64,000 nucleotides of DNA, taken from NCBI GenBank assembly GCA_037903475.1, contig JBAJFG010000467.1:372001-436000 (forward strand), read 5' to 3'. A program made the translations under genes and the position numbers. The DNA is from Ancylostoma caninum. Its lineage: Eukaryota; Nematoda; Chromadorea; Rhabditida; Ancylostomatidae. The notes under the pieces are model-generated. The model made no database searches, was not told the origin of the DNA, and saw only the letters and a program-made list of their open reading frames with translations. Below, piece after piece: positions 52,443 to 64,000 of this stretch. Numbering within the stretch: position 1 is the first letter of the stretch; the number at the start of each line of letters is the position of its first letter.

Positions 52443-55400
52443 TCTTCCGGATATTAGAAGTATAAACGGAGCAAAAACAGTGTTTCTGCACCCCCGTGCT
52501 AAAATTCAGGAAAGGAGAAGGAGTGCATGTTGGCGGCCGGAACGCTGGCCACCTGCCGGAGTGGAAAATAGGCTTGTCAGTAACAATTTGCGCGAAGTGG
52601 GCCGCATCCCCAGAGGAGCACGGCTATCGCCGCAAATTATGAGGCTCTCCCCGTGCTGGACAGGAGGCTTCGGCCGGCAAATGCGATGGCAGAGGGGCTC
52701 CCTCACAGAAAACTTCTTCTGAGGGATGAGCGGCGCATCCTGAATTTTTACCACTGATTATGTGCATAGGCGTCAACCTCGATATGCAAGACCTGCCTGG
52801 CTGTTTATTTATTCATTTATTTATCCATTTACTTATTTATTCATCTAATTTGCTTATAACACTCTTTGGTGCACCGCAAAGAAATAAAGAAAAAGAACAG
52901 TAAAAGTTGTAATATCAGGACTTAGAAAGGACTAATTTAGGACATAAGACTAATTTAGGACATAAAGTCCATGGTGGGGATCGTTTTCCTCCTACGTTTG
53001 GTGAAAAAGCCCTCCTCCGCGATCCTTCGCCCAGACCAAGGATCCTTGGCTGATTTACAATAAATATACAATAAACGGAGAGTGCAGATGCTTTGAAAGT
53101 AACCCTTGTGCCTCAGTTACCCTATAAACTGAAGTAGAAACACAGCCAGCGTAATGCGTCTAGCTCAGAAACTGAGGCCATCTTCTCCCTGTTGCTGTCA
53201 TTTTCCCCTCACTTGCTGCTGAAGCTTTCCTCCTCAGGAAGGGTGCCTGAAATTTCAAGGGGGGGGGAGGGAGTAGGTGTGGTGGCAAAAAGAAAGAATG
53301 CTCGGAGATTTTGAGCTCGACGTATCACTCTGTTCCGGCTGCGTTGTCACTGCGCAGTTATCCGCATGCGTATGGATAAGCAACAATAAGCATCACTGGA
53401 GCAGTTTTCAAGTATTTCTTGTACATGTTTGTTCGAAAACTTTCTGTTTTCTTATTACATTTACTCCTAAACAACGGACATATTTCGCAAACAACGGCTG
53501 ATTCAATCTAAGTCCTATCCCAGAGTCTAAAATTTGAGGGTTGATGGCGAGCATCGAAGATTTCCTCATTTTTTCCAGGATAGCCGGCCAGTTTTCAATA
53601 GATTTTGATAGAAACAGGGCTTCAACATTCATTAGCTGCAAATTAACACGATTTCTAATGGATATCCCAGCCTCGTGAAAGTGCTTGTATACGTGGACAC
53701 GGCTATCCATGGAGCCGCAAGTGTGGTGTGAAGAAGATGGATGATTAATCTCCAGATGAAGATAAGCTCTCTGATGTTCTTTGCTCCATGATTATCCGGG
53801 ATTGTTTTTCATAATTGCCTCTGAGTAACTGCGGTACATACTACTCTTACTCATTTTTTTATCACCACCTTATTATTTTTTTTTCAAAACTTTTCACAGC
53901 ATTCCACTCCCTTTTCTACTATGGCGCTAAACCTATGTGCCATACGTATATTTATATGAATAAATAAAATAAAAAAGAATTGCTCAATGCAAAAAAAAAC
54001 TTTCAGCTTCAGCTCTTCCAATGTGAAGAGGTCGAGAAGCCTGAGAAATTTAATGAAAATAAAAATCCTAATACTACAAGTCAATCGTTAGATGTTCCAA
54101 TGCCTTTTTCTCCTTACTGACGAGTGCAGAAAAGGCATATTCCAATGATTAGAATCCGTATAAGGGTAGTGCACTAAACAGAGTCCAGACATACATATAG
54201 AACAATAAAAACTTCAAAGTCCTTGAAATAGTAAGGCCAAAACTTTCTGTTCTTTTATGTAGTTAGAGGCACAAAGGTCGCCTCACTATAATGTAAAATC
54301 TACTCTTAAGATGATAACACAGTACCTCAATCAAGAATTTGTTCACAGTTACTGCTAGTTATCTTTCCTAATCTTCCATGCAGGGAATAAGTGCTGTCCT
54401 GGAAGAAATCAGTAGGTCGAAATAACAAATCGCCTAAACTTTAGTGTTGTCGTGGTTTTTGCACTTTTTTCGACATAAGAAACTGATAGCGCCAATTCTG
54501 ATTGTGAGCTACATATATGGCACATGAGACAGAACCACTTCCACATTCCGATTTTTTTTTTGGTTGGATGGCTCTCCGCCGGTGCTGCTGAACCCACTTG
54601 GTCCTGGAGAATTTCTTGAAGTCGTTTTTTTTTTCGACAAGATGACAGTCAATGCTGGCCTGTGCTGCCTAAATATGTTAGTGTACTATGTCCATAGAAT
54701 CTGCCATAGTAGCGTGCTAGAGTATAGCACCCTAAATGGAGTTATCCTCTCATATTCCACCACAGACACATAATTATCCTTAGCAGAAGAGTATCAGATC
54801 TCGATTCGAATTAGGCTGCTCGCTTGCTAACATAGGGCGTTTTTATGAGTGCGTCTTCAAAAGACACCTCTCTCACATCTGGTAATAAACCCGTTCCAAA
54901 AAATCGTGGCAAAATTCTGGCACGTGATGAAGAGATTTTGCAGGTTGTGATTTGCTTCAACAAAATACTGTTTGAGACGAAGAGAGCAGCGTTAACCTAT
55001 GCGTATTCACGCTAATAAATGGACGAAAAAATAAATAAATAAACGAATAAACAGTCTGCAGTCACCGTCACCGTCATCAGTCATGAGCAAATCCTGGAAA
55101 TTTCAACTGTCATAGTTCGGAACCGTTTAATTGAGGTAAAATGATTTTACACAGAGAAAGAAGTTCAATTTCAACTCTATCGTAGTGCAGAGTGGAGAAA
55201 TTTGGTAGTTTCTATGGCTGTAGAGTACCAAATTCATTCTATTAAATCATATCCCAAGTCCATTAGATGTCAAATACCAGCTTGCCAGTGGTGGACGTGG
55301 GAAAAAAAGTGGGATCTCCGCCGCTCTGGGGACCCAGATGAAAAATAAAAATAGGGAAAAAAATAATTGTAATAACAAATAATAATTGAAAATTATACTA

Positions 55401-56090
55401 AAAAATAATAATAAACAATTAAAAATAAACCAATACAAGATTTTTATTTGTACTGCAAAGTAATTTCGAAAATTTGGCGACCCATTCTCGGAGGGGGAGG
55501 GCGCCTCCCACCCCTCTGCATCCGCCACTGCAGCTTGCTCACCCACCACACGCTTCTTTCTAGCCCTTCCGCATGCATCCACTAGATTACCCAGGGTAAA
55601 CCTATCGACGCTCCACCTCCCAAATTTACCCATCGTTAATTAACATGGCGGTCTACACATTTATCCTGGGTAATATCATTCATGCTTCCATGCCCTGAGG
55701 TAATTGGGTTGGCTTCGGCTTCTTACCCACTCAAACAAACTCGTCCGATTTTCACGTACAGAGAAACATTTATATATTGTAAATCTTTATAATACATATT
55801 TCCTTTTGCAGATTCTATACGGAATATAATGCGGAGAAGGAGTATTTTTAGATCGGTAGAGCACACATCTGTGTCCTGTACTCATATACCAGTCACTTGA
55901 GTAGGTAAAACGTAGTTAACGGACTTGTAGTCCCAGAGGAAGACGCAAACAACAACCACTGGGTGGAAGCACGTAAAAATACACAATATACAACTGCGAT
56001 ATGAATATGCGAATAGAATCTGTACTTGTTGGTGAGCTATGCCGCTGAGATCCTAGCTGGACTGGTAAGAGTTCACCGCGGGCCGGCAGG
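52443..56090. other. Intergenic region upstream of glr, repeats only
   Basis: The glr promoter must begin here. There is a TTTA-rich run at 52803-52845 and a hAT MITE at 55286-55530. GC-rich sequence at 52530-52720 has no recognised product. A 100-codon minus-strand frame (53408-53710) lacks splice context or family resemblance. Confidence 0.45.
55286..55530. mobile_element. hAT-like MITE (245 bp), perfect 8-bp target duplication
   Basis: Ends CAGTGGTGGACGTGGG and (complement) CAGTGGCGGATGCAG. Both flanks are CAGCTTGC (55278-55285 and 55531-55538). Same orientation as the copy at 37723. Confidence 0.92.
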
Positions 56091-56784
56091 CTACGGCATG
56101 TTCAGCGAGCCGAACTGGTACAGGTACGTGTTGTCGGCGTTAACGAGTTTCGCGGGCCTGTAGCGGATTTTCTCGTTGCTCGACTCTGCGGGCGTCTCTT
56201 TGCGGTCTAGAAGAGAAATGATGAAGTAATAACCACCAAAGTTCTACGAAATAGTGAAAATTCATAAAAAGTATTGATTGTTTAGCTGCGAGACCAGATT
56301 TTGGCTAGGCATACCTCCTTCCTTGAGTTTAGGCGCAACCTTCGGGGTGATGAATGAGAAGAAGTTCTTCGCGGACGTCCAGAAGTTTTGTTCAGTGGTC
56401 ATGTTAGTTGAGTTAATGTAGGGGAGCTGAAAAATTGACAGTAAACAACAAAACAAACATTGTAACTAGTTATATACGGGAGACGAAGTGCGCGCTCTGG
56501 AGCACAGGAAGTGATGACATTGATTAAAATACTGGACAAGCCCAGGAAACGTCAGCATGGGTACTTTCGGCTTTAGAGTGCAAATGAGGACAAAGAAATG
56601 GAATAATAAAGCAGAATGAACTTTCACGACGGAGTCTACAAACACCCCGATAGCCCTTTGCCGCTTGCTTCCCAGCCAAGTGCACCTGGGCCCCAGACAA
56701 GTACACCGCGTAATTTGCCGCATCGTCTGCCTGCGAGCACATGCACTCGTCCATTGAAACCCATTGAATGGCCTTACTCGGAGC
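56091..56784 (-). CDS. 3' end of a diverged M13 (neprilysin-like) gene, probably inactive
   Basis: Three exons, 56644-56784, 56315-56426 and 56091-56206 (TAG), joined by in-phase GT-AG introns. The translation resembles the M13 C-terminal region: LPYINSTNMTTEQNFWTSAK aligns with the family's LPGL-x-x-T-x-EQLFF-x-x-AQ stretch, and EKIRYRPAKLVNADNTYLYQ then FGSLNMP aligns with the R-V-x-x-x-L-x-N ... F-x-C-x-x-GS-x-MNP end. In the first exon, SQADDAANYAVYLSGAQ falls where active enzymes carry E-N-x-A-D, so the third zinc ligand (Glu) appears lost. The final cysteine and Trp of the family are also missing. Nematodes have many M13 relatives that lack zinc ligands. The coding exons are well supported by splice logic; the family call is moderate. 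Confidence 0.6.
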
Positions 56785-56889
56785 CTAAACGGATCCAGGA
56801 AGTGTTACACGTAACGATTCACGCGTTTCAGCAATGTTATGGTCCCCGTAGACGGTAGTCTGAATAAAGGCGCCTTTCTCAGAAGTCTG

Positions 56890-57480
56890 AGAACAAATTG
56901 TCCACCCACCTTCAGCGCAAAATAACTTGCAGACAACCTTTTAATCGCAAATAATTCTCGACAAGTTTGACGTCATTAAGCCATGCGAAAATAAGTTGCC
57001 AGTCACAACAACTTGTCCGTAAGGAACAGCCGAAACTTGTTACCGACTAGTTACTCCCAAGAACGACTTGTCAGCAAGCTTTTTGGTTGCGAAGATTGTC
57101 GACAAGTGAGAGTCAACTTCTCTCATCTGCGTAGTATACTATGCTGCCTGCCAGCTAGAAATGGTGGGGACAAATTTTTGGCTATATTGTGCGGCTGACA
57201 AGTTGTCTGGGAAAAAAGGCGAAAGCAAGTCGCCGACAAGTTTGTGTGGTCAACAACCTGTCATCAAGGATGGTGAAAAAAGACCTGGGACCGAAAACTT
57301 GTTGCAAGATAAGAGAAAGCAAGTCGCCAACAAGCTTTGGGGCAATCAGAAACTTGCTCGCCAAAAGCTTGTTAGCAAGTCGTCCTAGAGGTTCTGAGTC
57401 TGAGAAGACAGAGGCTCGATCCCGGCTAGAACAGCATATCCAGGAACTAAGCCAAACTAGTTGTCTGGATAAACTCAGTT
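56890..57480. repeat. Diverged repeat studded with ACTTGT/ACAAGT motifs, copy 1
   Basis: Shares an ordered series with 63485-64000: CAACTTGCAGACAACCTTTT against CAACTTGCAGGCAACCTTTT, CGAAAATAAGTTG against CGAAAATAGGTTG, GACTTGTCAGCAAGCTTTTT against AACTTGCCAGCAAGGTTTTT. The hexamer in one or other orientation recurs more than ten times in this copy. Confidence 0.7.
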
Positions 57481-60400
57481 GAAGTCCCAAACATTGTATA
57501 GGTTTTCCAATTTTTTTTCTAATGTATGTGCATGACCATTCCTTCGGTATAGTTAGTCTCAAAAGCTATGTTTGACCGTTTAGGCGATACTGGAAACTCC
57601 ATCTTAGTGTTCTCCCTCTATGGATTCTTTTTTTTGTCGAAATTTTTTTTGTTGAACCTCTAGTTAGGATAGAAGCGTTAACGAGCAATGGAATCCCCCC
57701 TCTAACTTTTGCCTTCCATAAATTCAACTGATTTGTTAAACTGACTACATTCATAAGTGGAATGTGTGTCCCAAAACTTGGCTTTCTACATAGGTTCTGA
57801 GACCGAAAGAACCTGTAAAAACCTCCTCCCTCCTACTTGAACCTACGTATATTCTAATATGTGGATGTAATTGTGGTAGTTATGGAAGGTATGCTGGTTG
57901 TAGTAAAAGTAAATTTTTGCCAATGACGAATCCTGGGGCTGAATTCGGGATTGTTCATCAACGTCACTGTTGTATGCGCTTCCCCCTTACTTATTCGGGG
58001 TAATGAACAAAGGGTGCTTTCCTAAAAGAAATGTTTCAATTAGTTCGGAGAACGTAGTACTTTACTTGTAGTCTTTTGGAACATCCTTGGCAGGAAGAAA
58101 AAATAAATATGTACATAAATGGAGAAAAATCAAAAGATCAAAAAAGAGATGAATAGAGTGAACAGCCGGAACCCGTCATACAAAAAGAGTTGGATATTTC
58201 CAGCGAACATCTGTACGGTGACATCACATGGTTCGTAGGTAAATGAGAGAGAAAAGCCCCAGCGACGCCGAACCCGCGGGGGACAGCTGCTAAGGGCGAT
58301 CGGACGGCCAGACGCAACAACGAAGCAACACAGCCGGGGGGGGGGGGGGTCTGGCTCGGCTCAGGCACCGGGATTGATTGTTTGATCAATGGTCTGGTAC
58401 GAGCGCTGACCTGCGCCTCTCGCGCCAAACAATCCTCCGAGAGGAAGTGGTCACTTATCCGCTTCAGCTATTACGTTAGCGCCCTAGTCTGCCTGTTCTA
58501 TTTCGATTGAAAAAAAAATAGCTGATGAGCTTGGACAACTGTGTGAAAAAAATATGACGAGAATACTTTGAAAACCATTGGATCCCACAAAAAATATACT
58601 TAAGCAAAAAGCTATTCACGTCTGGACAACTCTAGCATCTGCAGGAGTAATTTTGCCAAAATCCTGGGCTAGGATTCATGGAACGCTAACCAAGCAAACC
58701 AACGATGACTACTCTGACTGAATATCTGAGAGAGTTTCTGAAGTTAGGACGCGCAAAAGGTCAAACTAGTTCTGCCAACCCGATTTCGCCTGTTATGCTT
58801 ACGAGTCCCAACTGTGGTGCCACGCTGTAGCTAACTGAAGTGGTCCGCTTTCTTACTCTAAGAACGTCACAGGACTTCACATACGGCAGTTTGGCAGCCA
58901 GATCACAAGTGCACCGGCCTTTCTGGAATGCGGAAGTCATTGGGTATCGAACTTTTCGAACAGCAGCAAGTCGTTGAAACGTTCAGCAGATCACTTGTAG
59001 ATCGATGAAGGTGTTTGGCTCACGAGTTCTCTTGTTGGATTCTGGAATCTTTTTATCTGAACCAACTGGAATAACTCTGTTATTACATTTTCACTTTACC
59101 TTCTGTATAGAGGGTTATATGAATTGGGCCTTGTTGCCTAGCATCGATTGTGAATCAAAAAATAAATCAACTGGCAAAGTTATTCTCAAGAGGACGAGCT
59201 CATCAAATGATCAATATGCCCTTTCATGCTAGGCTTATAAGGTTAAGATTTTTCATTAATTATAGTCACTTTGAAAAAAGACGAAATTCCTTTTCTTGCA
59301 TATTAGACCCTCCTTTCTAGACTGCCTCTTCTACAACCGCACAATTTTGCGCTTTCTTTTGTTCTTTAATTTTTCTCAAACTGCATTCCCTATGGCGGAA
59401 CCCCTAAGCGTTCTCGATAGGAAATTAATTATATAGTTCGTGTGTCGCTTGGTTTGCCCGTGAAATTCATGCAATATTTATGAAGAAAGAAATTCGAATG
59501 TCCTGGGAACCAGTTCTCGTTTCGACCCCAACAGTGATGGAAAGTGAGGGAGAAGTAGCGGTATGGATAATATTCTCACAAAAATTACATCCACTTTCAG
59601 TTATCTAGGCGATGTAAACCCCTCGAGAAGCAACTCTCGTACAGCTCAAACCTCCACTAGTACTGCTTTTAGAGCACACAAAATTATATCACTGTCTAAT
59701 TTTTTCCTTTCAAATACAGATTTTCTTCTGGAAATCAAATTGTCTGAAGAAATCAAGTGGATTTCGCGAGGTTTTCTGTGGAATTCTACTAGAAATTTCA
59801 GAATCTGGGCCCCCTAACAAATTCGAGTAGAAACCGACTAAATCCTAGAAATTCTAGGAACTTGCGAATAGAATCCTACAGAAAAGTGTTGATTTCTACT
59901 CGAAAAGTCCATTCTTTAAATTTCTACTCGGAATTTACTCGATTTCTACTGGAACTTTTTAACCTGAGATGATGACCTACCTGTTTTTACCAAGTGAACG
60001 AATAATCCTGGCAAGAAGATGTAAGCTTTAATCGAGCGAATCATCTCATTAACGAATGAAAGTGGTGGTAAGGAGAGTTGCAGATAGATCCCAGTTTTTA
60101 AGAGAAACTCGTCCACCCTAGATGAAAAGATGGAAATTTTAAACCTTCACGGAAGCGTTCGTGAATCCCGCTACTGGTGGAACGTATCGTTCCTCGATGA
60201 GTGCGTATGCTGACCCCATGATGCGCCACTTAGGTCGACTAATTCCAGCTGTGCACTGCTGGGGACTCGCGCACTCGTTTCTGAGGGAAAGGCGAGAACG
60301 GGCGAACGCTCAGCGCAGACGACTCAGCAGCCTACCCCTCCGCTTCAGTCAGTGCTGGGACAAAAGCAGTTTACATCATCTCAGATTAAAGGTGCCTAAT

Positions 60401-61474
60401 TCAGATCACTGCTTCTCCTCCTCGCAAAAGCAGGTGTAAAATTTCTAGAAAAAAATTGGAAAAAAGAACCTATAGAACTGAGGTTTCGATTTTTAACTCA
60501 CATCAGTTTCGACTAGATTCACAGTGTGCATTGAGAATTTCCCGAATTTTCCACTAACCTATGAAGTTCTTCATTAACAAACCCGACAGGGTTCTATTGC
60601 ATGACTCACTTACGGCGTTTCCCTGCTATAATTCATGCTTACTCAGACACCACTGAGCCTCTTAAACATGGATGAACAATCAATAAACACCAAAATTTAA
60701 AATGAGAAAAAAAGAGCTTGTTAGATATCTGTTTTTTGCTGACAAATCTGTGCTTTTGGCTGGCATCACCTGAGATCATTCACTGATCAATGCTTCTTTG
60801 ATCAAAGCGTGTTTCTCGCGAACGGGTTTCAGGTAATGACGCCAAAATAAAAAAGAAAAACAAAAGGATAATGAAAGTTATGGTGGCAATAGTTGATGGT
60901 CGTAAACGCCGCGATGTCTCCTCTTGATTAGTTTGATTTATTTTGAATTTTCCAATTCACTCGTCGTTAGTATCATTGCTCAAGCTTTTAATTGATACTA
61001 TTGCGAGGCATAGATATTTTTATGTTACAAAATTGGATTAAAAAGGAGATTGAAGAACAATTATAGGATCAAATTTAATGAGTGAAGAATGGCACAAAAG
61101 TCATTCTTCTGCCGATCATGTTGGTAGAGGGACAAGGCGAATAGTGTTTTCGAATAATAATCCACAACGTTAGTAATATCAGGAATGTAAGCAAATGAAT
61201 AGCAAAAATGCAGGCGGTTGTAAGACCCTGTATCAGCAGACCGCCTTCAACGAAGAGAAAGGCGAGTAAAGGTGAAAGATCCTTGAAGTTCCTTTCCACC
61301 CCTTTACACTTAGAACAAACTCCAGGTAAATGATACTGTCTGTGACAGTCTCACAGAACGTTAGCATGAACTGTCAGACGCGGTTTCGTTGTGCTTTGCC
61401 AGAAAGTTCTCATAATGTGTAAACCGTTTTCTATTTTTTTTTTTTGGAGGGGAGGGGGGCTTGAACACTGGCCC

Positions 61475-61760
61475 GGAACCAGTGCCAGGAGCAGGAGTTG
61501 TTAGCTAGGGGGGGGGGGTGGCATGAGTGAATAAAGTGGCAACACTGCAATGCCGTGCACCTAGTTAGGATAATGAAATTACCAATATCAATTTTAATGC
61601 GAAATGATTAATAATTAATAATTCGAAAATAATAATAGAAATAAACGATAAAAATGAGATCATACAATATTTTTAATCTACTTTATGAAGTAATTTAAAA
61701 ACTCGGCTGCCCATTCTCGAGGGGGGGGGGCACGGCGACTCCACAAGGTGCTTCATAGCA
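61475..61760. mobile_element. Degraded hAT-like MITE
   Basis: Has a G-rich end, the AT-rich interior with ATTAATAATTAATAATTC, and CGGCTGCCCATTCTCGAGGG, a decayed form of the family's inverted GGCGACCCATTCTCG. The ends and target duplication are no longer readable. Confidence 0.55.
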
Positions 61761-62264
61761 AGTACTGCTTGTGAAGAGGTAAGAGATAGAATTTTCTTTG
61801 TCAGCCCGTTGATGACTGCGCCGGCCGCGCCTTTTTTGTTTGAGACATCACTAAGCTCATTTTTTGTCCCTGCGATTTTCTTAGATGATTAGATAATATT
61901 GTAAGAATTTATACTGGAATTTCTATAGAAGTTTCGGGGGAAAGAAATGAACCAGAATTTAAGAAATTGTGGAGACACGCGAAAAAAGTGAGTTTCTCAA
62001 TGGATTTGAAAAGCTTAGTGGGAAACCCTTCAGTGGGATGCATCGAGGCTTTTGAGCTCCTACCTGGGCACGACTTTTAAAATCCAGCAGTTATATTAGT
62101 CACTCTTGTCCTTCCAGACATATCTGGTATCAAATTTACGGGCCACGGAGAGATAGGGGGCTCGATTGGCCATGGGCGAAGAGTGAAGCGTTCACTTTAT
62201 ATGCTATTACCAGTGCCGAACTCTCGCTTTCGTTATTTCGTGCTTTTCGATTTCTTTCTCTCAC

Positions 62265-62339
62265 CACTTATTCGGTATTCCGTCGAACTCGTGGTAATCC
62301 TTATTCTTACATTTGGCACGACCAAAGAGCAAGTAGACC
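62265..62339 (-). CDS. Probable upstream exon of the M13-like gene
   Basis: A 75-base exon with acceptor CCCCAACAG and donor GTGAGA, reading VYLLFGRAKCKNKDYHEFDG then IPNK and a split codon (Trp if the next base is G). It matches the segment just after the HExxH motif of M13 enzymes (x-x-Y/F-x-x-x-D-G-x-x-x-x-W). The place of HExxH is taken by VYLLFGR, so zinc binding would be lost. Connection to the exons at 56.1-56.8 kb is inferred from strand and order; the phase is open because the intervening exon is unknown. Confidence 0.4.
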
Positions 62340-64000
62340 CTGTTGGGGAGCACTTCTGAGTTTTTTTTTTGTCATTTCCTCGAAGTTAAGCTATTATGAG
62401 CATCAATTTCAGCAGGTTAGTGACATAGAAGTTCAATTCTTCAATACCAACTGTGAAAAACATGAGAGCGCAAAAATGACAGTTGCTTCCAGAAGTTGGA
62501 TAGAGGAAGTTTGAAGATTGCCGCTCCAACTCCGAGAATGATGGAAACATTGAAGTTACAAAATTTTAAAATTCACTACTCGGTCGCTGCCATTTTTTAG
62601 ACGGGCTAATAGATTAAGATTGTGACGAGAGAAGAACTCCGAATCAATAAAAGAACTCATAATCAAAGTATAGATCCTGCTTTATGCTTCATAATATTTG
62701 AAAAAGGGTCATAGCTGCTGCACTGAACGCCCACTCTTGTCTGGGACCTGCAAAATTCAGAAAAATTTGCTATTTCAGGTGGGAAAGGCGTAAAAGATGC
62801 GCTTCTGGGTGAGTGAACTGGCTTTAATCTAAGAGAGTGACTAACACACTCAATCTCCAGTATTCGTCAAGTAATGGGAGCATTTTTTTGCGGGGGGGGA
62901 GGTGGTGTAAATATGTAAGCAGTAGACAAATAAACTCTCGAGGTTCTACAACCTACTCTTAGTCGAACTTTTGATCCCATTGATGAATTCTCGGTAGAGT
63001 TTTAAGACGATGTTCCTCCATGTACGAAGGAAAATTTTCTGATGAAGAATGAAAGATGGCAAATGGAACTTGTGCGGTTGCTGAGGATCGAGGGAGAGGA
63101 TGGCTACATCTCTGTAGCAAGTAAAGGCGAGTAAATGATCCGATAATTGGCTAGTACTGAGACCTGCAATGGCACTGCACGGTCATCGATCACTTGCGGA
63201 GGAGTAGCGGCTATAAGGAGAACGCTATGAGTCGTTGATAAATGGTTGTTGATGATGGCGACCGAAAAAAGAACAAGGTTCGCTCACGTGGCTACCCGAT
63301 CAACAGATAGGCTCCCTATTTACCTTTCAAGGTGTTATCAGCAGCTGCGCGCCGTATCAGGTATCACCGTGGTTGTTCTTTGTGCTACTGGGCGCCAAAT
63401 GCGTGAACAGGTGCATGAGAAGTGATGTTGGACTTCAACGGGCTGGCTTATTTGACTTACCTTACTCAAAACCCACGAATAATTTTTCAGCCCAGCTTCG
63501 TGCCAAAACAACTTGCAGGCAACCTTTTAATTAGCAGATTGTTGCTGACGAGTCTGCCGTCATCACACCAACCGAAAATAGGTTGTCCAGTAACCTCTTC
63601 TCTCAACGACCTGTCAAAAAAGAGGAGCCCAAACAAGTTTTCGACTACTGTCTCACAAGAACAACTTGCCAGCAAGGTTTTTTATTGCAAAAGTTGTCGG
63701 CATGTTGTTGTTGGCGAAAATCTTTTAGCTGAGCAACTTGTCGGTAAGGGAGAGTCAGAGCAGTTTGCAAGCTAGTTTCCTTACCCGCGAGATATATTAT
63801 GCAATCATTAAGAACACCAGGGCAGTGCTTAGTAACCACTGGTTACACAGTTGGAAGAAAGTCCTGCTTTTAGCTTGATGCCAACAAGAGGCGCGAGCAA
63901 GTTTCCGGGAATCCTTAGCGGCCGACAAGTTGCCAGCAAGAAAAGGTGTGAGCAAATTGTCGGCATTTTCGTACGGCTGACAAGCCATCAATAAAATAAG
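62340..64000. other. Gene-free end of the window
   Basis: If the M13-like gene is real, its N-terminal exons should lie here or beyond, but none was recognised. A minus-strand open stretch near 62930-63130 lacks a start and family resemblance. The last 500 bp is the second ACTTGT/ACAAGT-rich repeat. Confidence 0.4.
63485..64000. repeat. Diverged ACTTGT/ACAAGT-rich repeat, copy 2 (runs off the window)
   Basis: Homologous to 56890-57480 in the same orientation, with CAACTTGCAGGCAACCTTTT, AACTTGCCAGCAAGG, AGTTGTCGGCATG and GACAAGTTGCCAGCAAG. It probably continues beyond position 64000. Confidence 0.65.

Larger units (their letters stand above)
56785..62264. other. Interior of the M13-like gene or intergenic, mostly repeats
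   Basis: The M13-like gene must continue upstream, but I could not place the exons between 56784 and 62265. Contents: a repeat rich in ACTTGT/ACAAGT (56890-57480), a G14 run at 58336-58349, a GC-rich block at 58250-58440, and another at 60140-60440 with open frames on both strands. A 74-codon, hydrophobic minus-strand frame at 61075-61299 is not recognised. Confidence 0.4.

Noticed and set aside
53408..53710. 100-codon minus-strand open frame
   Set aside because: Begins with Met and looks fairly ordinary in composition, but I recognise no domain and see no supporting context.
60115..60440. Minus-strand frames with possible exons (NECASPQQCTAG..., VDEFLLKTGIYLQ...)
   Set aside because: The only intron joining them would be 27-33 nt, too short, and neither fits the M13 alignment; the block looks more like a GC-rich repeat.

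Overview
The window looks like nuclear DNA of a parasitic strongylid (clade V, hookworm-like) nematode. This is an inference. It rests on many small exons with short TTTCAG-type acceptors, a nematode-restricted DB-module protein, an AMPA-type glr receptor gene, and a heavy load of small non-autonomous DNA transposons (MITEs) with intact target-site duplications. I see no bacterial-style operons, rRNA, tRNA or CRISPR. All gene models were built by hand from splice sites, reading phase and family resemblance.

Layout. 1-7.4 kb: no gene found; a 2.9-kb nested inverted repeat whose arms carry a 118-bp minisatellite, then a TIR element built from GTCGGA/TCCGAC palindromes. 7.4-19.5 kb, plus: a seven-exon gene for a secreted, cysteine-rich DB-module protein, with long introns full of MITEs. 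19.5-22.1 kb: repeats, including a GC-rich 50-bp minisatellite. 22.1-29.4 kb, minus: a 13-exon gene of the TMUB1/2 family (N-terminal membrane anchor, ubiquitin-like domain, C-terminal membrane segments). 29.4-30.8 kb: a divergent intergenic region. 30.8-35.1 kb, plus: a 12-exon GRWD1/Rrb1 orthologue (446 aa in my model). 36.7-52.4 kb, minus: an AMPA-type ionotropic glutamate receptor, 25 exons found and about one missing. 52.4-64 kb: mostly repeats, with the 3' end of a diverged, probably catalytically dead M13 (neprilysin-like) gene on the minus strand.

How the genes relate. GRWD1 is housekeeping (ribosome assembly, chromatin) and is divergent from the TMUB gene. The TMUB and glr genes lie on the same strand, flanking GRWD1. 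Mammalian Tmub1 has been reported to promote surface expression of AMPA receptors, so the neighbourhood is suggestive, but proximity alone proves nothing. The DB-module gene and the M13-like gene encode probable secreted or surface proteins.

Mobile DNA. At least three TSD classes can be read directly: 8-bp TSD (hAT-like, five copies with both ends), TA TSD (Tc1/mariner-like, several families) and TTAA (piggyBac-like, three copies). No transposase gene was recognised.
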